Source: Paramacrobiotus richtersi
Taxonomy: Eukaryota; Tardigrada; Eutardigrada; Parachela; Macrobiotidae
Direction: 5' to 3'
NCBI GenBank assembly: GCA_034698045.1
Contig: JAQGAU010000160.1
Location: forward strand, 1-37,362
DNA: 37,362 nt
Part shown: positions 31,840-37,362 of the stretch, piece after piece
Layout of the letters: each line of letters opens with the position of its first letter
Numbering within the stretch: position 1 is the first letter of the stretch
Made by a program: the position numbers and the translations under genes
The notes under the pieces: model-generated
Told to the model about the DNA's origin: nothing
Seen by the model: the letters and a program-made list of their open reading frames with translations, nothing else
Databases searched by the model: none

Positions 31840-33936
31840 TAGTGTTGGGTAGTAAAACTGTTTGGGCCGCTTACTTACTATTACTACGCTCCGCGTCTGT
31901 ACAGAGAACGTACACGCCAAGTTGAAACACCTCGGGAGATGTTCGCTAGAACGTTTCTTGTTGCGAATATTTGGTTTCTTTCTTTTGTAAACTTGTTCAG
32001 CTACCATTAAGCCGCTGTTCGATATTAACAAACTTGGGATTGGAAATAACCGGATGGGGCAGGGAACATCGCGAAAGAAACACCAGCGACTGACCTCAAA
32101 ACAAGGATTTTTTCTTTTTAATAGCGCCAGAAATGTCCAAATCCATGTAGCCTTGCATTAGCATTTTGTATTTTAATGATAAATCATAAGGTATCCGCGC
32201 AAATTAATGACACCAAGAAAAAAGCTGGCGTAATTTAAAAATAATTTTTCGAAAATGTTCGAAAAAATCTCGGACCGGGTTCGGGCGACTGTTTCCTTAA
32301 CCTGACAGCATCTTTTCGTGAATCATTGATTTCTTTAGGAAACTTACATAAACGCATTCAGAACTTTCTACTGACTATGTCTAAAAGTTAAAAAATCACC
32401 AAAACCAACTTGGGGCTCCACGTGCCCGAGAAGAACCCTCCGGTGGTTCTGGTAGCGTCCCGCTTCCCTTCGACGTGCCATAAACAGTGAGAGTGGCGTT
32501 TGAATAACTAGCAGACGTGAGAATCACATCAAAGGATACCCCCGCCAAAGTTTCTGCATTGGCCGGAGTTGGTTTTCAATCAGGAATGTTTTTCACAAAT
32601 ATTTATTAGCAAATGATCGTATGGAAACCAGCGCTTCCCGGAAGTACGTGCTTGCTGGTGCTGATGGTTTGAAATTTCGCCATAATTTAGAGCTTTCACC
32701 CATCGTGGCCAAATTAATCTAGTACTAAGCCAATAAAATGGGCTTCGTAATAAAAGTGTTGAGAAGTAAAAATATTCAACGGGTGGTTGTCTGTAGGAAG
32801 TTGAAAAAAGTGTTTCAACTTGGCATGTACGCTCTCTGTATTACTTACTATTACTTACTAAATGTTCAAAAATCCTACTATTTACTTACTATTCGACATG
32901 AATCGTTCGGTATTACTTACTATTTACTACTCTTTTACTATTATTTACTATGTCGCCAAATTAGCAGACCTAAACAGTTATTAAAAACCCAGAAAAAGAG
33001 GAAAAATGAAACTAAACCACCACGCGTTCCAGGTTGCGCGGAGATTTTACCCTCTTTTAGCATGTAACGACAACTGTCGGCAAGCAAATTTTTGCAAAAA
33101 AATTGGTATAACAATACAAAACTTGACTTGCTAGCTCTGTATTTTTTGCTACCGATCATGTGTGAAACCCTTGGAGTTTTTGGCGAATCAGCAAAAGAGC
33201 TTTTTTAATCTTTAGGTCTGGCGAGCTTTATTTGATGTGTTTTTGAAACCGCGTTTTTTTTGTAGCCATTGTAATTAATTGTGAGGGGAGGCGCGGCGTC
33301 AGTCCTGCACTGCCACGAACTACTGCAATGCACTTTCGAAAGATAGAAATGGTGTTGTTTTTTTCTGTTTTAGTTTTGAACCATAATGTTTGACCGTAGC
33401 AATCTTAGCGCCAGTACTGTCAGGTCACCTTGCTACTAAAGTTCGTGTTCCTTTTAAACTTGACTCGTCTTAGTTTTGCGAGTTTCAGATAAAAGTAAAA
33501 AACCGATAACTGGCACGGCATATGTACTTGGCAGTAATTTAGAAAGTGAGCCCTGGGCGTTTTCTTAGAAGGCGAAAGCGATTGGGGTGTACACTGTAGC
33601 GATCGGTCGCGAATTTGCGCCCAGTTCAGGCAGCTTGTGGACAGTGGCGGCAGCAATGTCGGGACAGTAGCCGCCGCCATAGTCTGTAAGCCGTTTGGAG
33701 TTTCGTCTCATTTTATTATTCCAAATATTAGCATAAATGTAACATTTAGTAAATGTATTTACTAAGCTGGCACGACGAGTCTAATATTTACTTACTATTA
33801 CTACTGGCTGGTGGTTTGTTACTTACTATTACTTACTATTTGACAAAATACCCTACTATTTACTTAATATTACTATTAGGGAAACATTTACTTACTTACT
33901 ATGGTTTACTTAATATTTACTTACTACCCAACACTA
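31840..33936. mobile_element. hAT-like element, about 2.1 kb, TTACT-rich ends
   Basis: The outer ends are perfect 16-bp inverted repeats, TAGTGTTGGGTAGTAA at 31840-31855 and its reverse complement at 33921-33936. TAGTGTTGGGTAGTAA followed by reiterated TTAC/GTAA units is a style I know from hAT termini. The right flank GCTAAAAT resembles GCTAAAAA/T near the left end, though two or three extra T make the duplication imperfect. TTACT-rich blocks are at 31868-31892, 32838-32957 and 33785-33927. No transposase is recognisable in the interior. Open frames inside (32738-33067 plus, 33753-33941 plus, 33420-33680 minus) are low-complexity or featureless. Confidence 0.6.
32805..32957 (-). repeat. Internal inverted copy of the hAT-like left end
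   Basis: GTGTTTCAACTTGGCATGTACGCTCTCTGTA here is, with few changes, the reverse complement of 31895-31935, and both are joined to TTACTTACTATTACT. It implies a second, inner element end. Either two related elements are nested, or the original element ended near 32957 and was extended. Confidence 0.55.
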
Positions 33937-33944
33937 GCTAAAAT

Positions 33945-34032
33945 GATAAAATCTGGAAACAACCATTGAGGAAGGCAAGAAAAACCCCACCAACGTCTGC
34001 AAAAAACAGTTCTGGCTAATTTTCGAGAATAC
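33945..34032. other. Short gap
   Basis: Flank of the hAT-like element and intron sequence after the possible exon to the right. No feature. Confidence 0.3.
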
Positions 34033-34184
34033 CTTTTTCTCTCGGATTGATTTCCATCGCTTCCAGGAAGACCAGCCCAGCATGTCTGGGTGAATACCGA
34101 GGCACCTCATCCTCTGTGTCCGGCTCTTCCGTAGCTTCACCAGTGGTGCCCATCGCCGTGAGAAGCGAGTCAGGTTTGTAGGCA
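34033..34184 (-). CDS. Possible internal exon, 50 codons, unknown protein
   Basis: On the minus strand, an acceptor (AACTTACCAG) and a donor (G then GTATTC) bound 152 bp that read without a stop as AYKPDSLLTAMGTTGEATEE, an acidic PDTEDEVPRYSPRHAG and LVFLEAMEINPREK. The composition is strongly protein-like. Flanking exons could not be fixed. Decayed coding lies upstream at 34.6-36.3 kb on the same strand and may be the same gene. The family is unknown. Confidence 0.35.
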
Positions 34185-34187
34185 CTG

Positions 34188-34639
34188 GTAAGTTGTAAAG
34201 TTTCTGTCAGTTTTTTGCTGAATTCATATCAGCAGACTAAAATATGCACCGAGGCAAAGTCTTAGCATCGCGATGCAATTAAACAAAGAACAAAAAACAT
34301 GTACGGTACTAGTCAGATCAGTGAAAATAACTTTGGGACCATACAAATAATTACAACGTTAAGGAACCACTCTGCAATACATATTATTCGATGAAAGTAA
34401 ATATGGAACAGCATTAGCGAACCTAGTAAAGGACGGACTTCGGAAAACCATTTCAACGCTTGCAGAAGTCTTTCCGGAGGAAGCAGCAATGAGTAATGAC
34501 GGCAGATTTACACCACACTGCATAGACTTTGTTGTGTCTTCGTTCGGCCAAGTTTACCTTTTTTACTCGAACCCTGTGTTCTTCGAAGCTCCCGCGATCA
34601 AACCCTGGGCGGTTCCAATCTTCGTACGCCCAAAGTGAA
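34188..34639. other. Gap without supported gene
   Basis: No convincing frame. It may be an intron if the flanking minus-strand fragments belong to one gene. Confidence 0.3.
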
Positions 34640-36281
34640 GCATTTTAGAGTGCGTAGCAAAACTGCTCAACAGACCTCGGACAATAAGATGGAAAACCTC
34701 TAAAGACATGATCGGTTCGAAGCAGTTCATCAACATTCGAGTAGCTTTGAGATCTTCCGCCTCCTGATCGTCGAATAGTCGAATAAGTAATCAGCATAAC
34801 TATTCTCGATGGCTGTTTTTGCGTTGGCACAAGGAAAGCGTTTGTGGACGACAGTACACATGATTTTGTTCTAGCAATCAGCCATTGCACCGGTCTGGGG
34901 CAGAATCGCAAAACAATATAGATCCTGTAAATCTATATGGCAATATTATAATAATAGCGCACTATTTGACATGATACTAAAGTGCAAGTTACCATGGTAA
35001 AAAACTGTGGGAGTCTCACCATTTGTGGCTGTTTCTGTACGCAGACGCAGACATTCAAATATATCTCTTTGTTTTTGGGTTCTGAATCCGGTCAATTTTG
35101 AGCTCTGGCTGTGAAATTATCTGCACCAGTATATTTAATCTTCTACTGAAATACATTGGCTCCCGGGTTGAAGAAGGTTTCATCAATGCTGGCACTACCC
35201 TTTAAACAACTTATCTGGACCAAATTTTCCTCGTTTCCTTTGCTTTCTGTCATTACAAGAAGCCAGATGGAATTATTGTGGATTTTGCTTGCAAACTGAA
35301 ACAGCTCTCAACGCTGCTGAACTGTTCCACACCACAACTCTTTTCAATTTTGTACGTTCGCTCCAGTCAGTCCATCCAGTTAGATAACAGTTCCCGTGTC
35401 TTCTGAACAAAGTTTTCGCACACTCTGTTTAGCTGCTCCCTCAAAAAATGCTCCCATAGTGCAGTTCTAAGTCTTCCGGTCATGTTTGCTTCATCGAATA
35501 GCTATGCAGTGTTTCGCAACTTCTTTTGGGAAGCTCTTCCAAGGACGTACCTGGATGTTTGTCATAACGTGTTTGCTCAGCTCAGCCTATGCGCTTTGTT
35601 ATATGCTCGTCGTTGACCTTAAGCCTGAAAAGACGATCGAACGATGACGTATCGGCTTTTGCATTTCCACATTCTCTGAAAAGTTCTTCGAGTTCCGCTT
35701 TCAGTTCTACGCCGCTCTTCGAGCCACAAAAATATCCTGCGGTTCCGCCAGTGAGGTGATATCGCTTTTTACTATACTCCCGATTACTTCGTCTCTTGTT
35801 TGCCGGCAGTTATTGTGTTGTTCCCACTAATCTCTCTCATCATGGGTTGTCATCAAGGGCTGTGTTTTCATTCTGGCACATTGTACCCAAACTCTATAGG
35901 TTTTGACCAGGTTACTTATATAAGTTATATTCATTTCGATCTCACAGGCTGACAATAAAACCTGAAGAAAACGGGTGCTGAACGGAGTCCGTTTAGTGGA
36001 CGAGGGCGGTATAATGCGTGCCTATATTCCTGATAAGTAGTACCGTAAATTTCCGTTTCGCCGTTAGCGATTTTATTTTCTTCCACTTGTCTAGCGTTCT
36101 GAACGCTGCTGGAGCATGCGTACTGCAAATAGCCATAATGTCCATGGGAACATGCTCCACCGGCCCATTCGACAGGTCTGCCGCAAGAGCCTGCAGGAGC
36201 AAGGTATCTTCTACTCGACCAGGTTGTAGCTGGTGGGTGCCCTTGTAATTTTGAGGATCTGGTAAGAAAATCAATTAACAC
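34640..36281 (-). pseudogene. Scattered decayed coding of one or more unknown genes
   Basis: Several minus-strand stretches have protein-like composition but lie in different frames with intervening stops. Examples are GRVEDTLLLQALAADLSNGP and PMDIMAICSTHAPAAFR near 36050-36220; ELKAELEELFRECGNAKADT and SFDRLFRLKVNDEHITKRIG near 35600-35730; TALWEHFLREQLNRVCENFV and QKTRELLSNWMD near 35385-35470; and EAEDLKATRMLMNCFEPIMS near 34690-34770. The middle parts are charged and helical. No splice signals were found that join them convincingly, so I favour a pseudogene, but an intron-rich gene is possible. No family is recognised. Confidence 0.35.
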
Positions 36282-36319
36282 TAAATTAGCGCTAAATTAG
36301 CGCTTGTCGATTTGTGGAC

Positions 36320-37362
36320 ATGTTTGTCTTGGTTTTGTTGTTTTCGTCTCTGGCAGCATTCCGTTGATCACATCGTGATCTTTGTTCGTCTGCCTGATTC
36401 GGAAACATGCAAGTATGGATTGTTTGTTATGCAGAAATTTTGATGCAGAAAGTGCACCGATCACAACATGCGATATAGCTGTACGATTAAACTGAAATCT
36501 CAAATACGAAGAGGAATATGTTCAGCGCAATTGTGGTGTTTACTTGAACAGTGAAATTATAAGGCATTATACTAGTGGTGTACTGCAGGTTAAACATAAA
36601 GCACGATGCGTTGTCTACACGCATGATTTTACATAATATTATATCTGTGATTCCCATCACCTTTGGAACCAGTTTCTAATTACAACTATGCAGCTATGTA
36701 TCTCGTGTTTGGCAACGAGTAAGACTCTGTTCTATCGGTTGCACACTTTGCCCGAGTACTTTCTCGACCTAACAAGGTTTAAGAAAAACAAGTGACGAAG
36801 GGTGATAACTAATTACATTTCACGTACAAATACATAAATAAAAGGCCATTGCGACACGTGGCCCTGCAACAGTACAAAAATGAATGTCACAACCTACGAC
36901 ATGCAGTAGCGTGCTCTCCAGGAAAAAGTGTGCACGTGATCTGTGCACCGTATGTGCAATTTTCACAACATAGTCTCGCAATGTTATTAACAAAACGTTA
37001 CGATTACCGTATGAACCTCGAAGACACGATGCAGAACTCATACTGGAGGTATTATATTTTACATCAAGTCTGTTAAGTTTAAATTAAATCACTTAAGCAG
37101 TTCTGATCCGCAAAACTTATTATAACTGTACATGTATTTCAGTCAAACAAGTCTCATGCGCATGTGTAACAAACGATAAACAGTTTGTAGCAAAACTGTC
37201 AGTGACCGCGCGAATAGCAGTTCGGTAGGCCGGCATCATCAAGCGCGCTTTTCTCGGTATCATTATAATTTGTACATATCTTGGTACTTGCAGGTTCTTC
37301 GACACATACAATGCGTCAGCGGAAGTTCATTGGCATTACAATGAAAACTTTCCCGCCGCTCC
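36320..37362 (+). repeat. Dispersed repeat A, copy 3 (runs to the window end)
   Basis: Collinear with A copies 1 and 2: TCTTGGTTTTGTTGTTTTCG at 36328, TCTGGCAGCATTCCGTTGAT, CACATCGTGATC, CTGCCTGATTCGGAAACATG, TTTGCCCGAGTACTTTC near 36747, GTATTTCAGTCAAACAAGTC near 37134, TAACAAACGATAAACAG and GACCGCGCGAATAGCAG with CATCATCAAGCGCGC near 37230. It lies 12.7 kb from copy 2. Confidence 0.75.

Noticed and set aside
33753-33941. Plus-strand frame rich in Leu/Tyr resembling a membrane protein
   Set aside because: It is the translation of TTACT-type simple repeats in a transposon end.
1-37362. CRISPR arrays, rRNA, operons, LTR or virus-derived elements
   Set aside because: None has supporting sequence: no regular spacer arrays, no conserved rRNA blocks, no clustered co-directional intact genes, and no paired long terminal repeats or capsid/polymerase blocks.

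Overview
This is eukaryotic, almost certainly animal, DNA. It has GT-AG introns, single-gene transcription units, TATA and AATAAA signals, and a dense load of old DNA-transposon debris, with very little intact coding sequence. The clearest gene is a divergent protein kinase whose HGDLKPEN, GTVRYMSPE and DMWSLGC motifs and overall style remind me of lineage-expanded kinases of tardigrades. That assignment is from memory and weak. I see no rRNA, no convincing tRNA, no CRISPR array, no operon and no viral or LTR element.

Layout. 1-6.1 kb: mostly featureless, with a B repeat (1.0-1.6 kb) and decayed or doubtful coding on the minus strand (5.1-6.1 kb). 6.16-11.7 kb: an ordered set of diverged repeats (C, B, D, E, A). 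12.3-13.4 kb: a small secreted cysteine-rich protein gene (minus) with a TATA box, and just upstream a 685-bp near-perfect palindrome bounded by TTAA. 14.0-17.1 kb: a possible terminal exon of an unknown Cys-containing protein, a 578-bp transposon with an exact 8-bp target duplication, and a 1.1-kb Tc1/mariner-like element with identical 27-bp ends. 17.2-24.6 kb: a second set (D split by a 528-bp hAT-like element, then E and A), a plausible multi-exon minus-strand gene (19.16-20.20 kb) and a local tandem duplication (22.5-23.3 kb). 24.97-29.3 kb: a possible exon and the tail-anchored kinase gene (two exons, minus). 29.9-37.4 kb: a third set (C, D, E, A) containing a 2.1-kb hAT-like element rich in TTACT and scattered decayed coding on the minus strand (34.0-36.3 kb).

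The larger structure is the repeated order (C) - (B) - D - E - A, always in the same orientation, with A copies about 13 kb apart. The simplest reading is an ancient tandem array of units of roughly 13 kb, later interrupted by transposons and decayed. The likely host genes are all on the minus strand. No shared pathway can be claimed.
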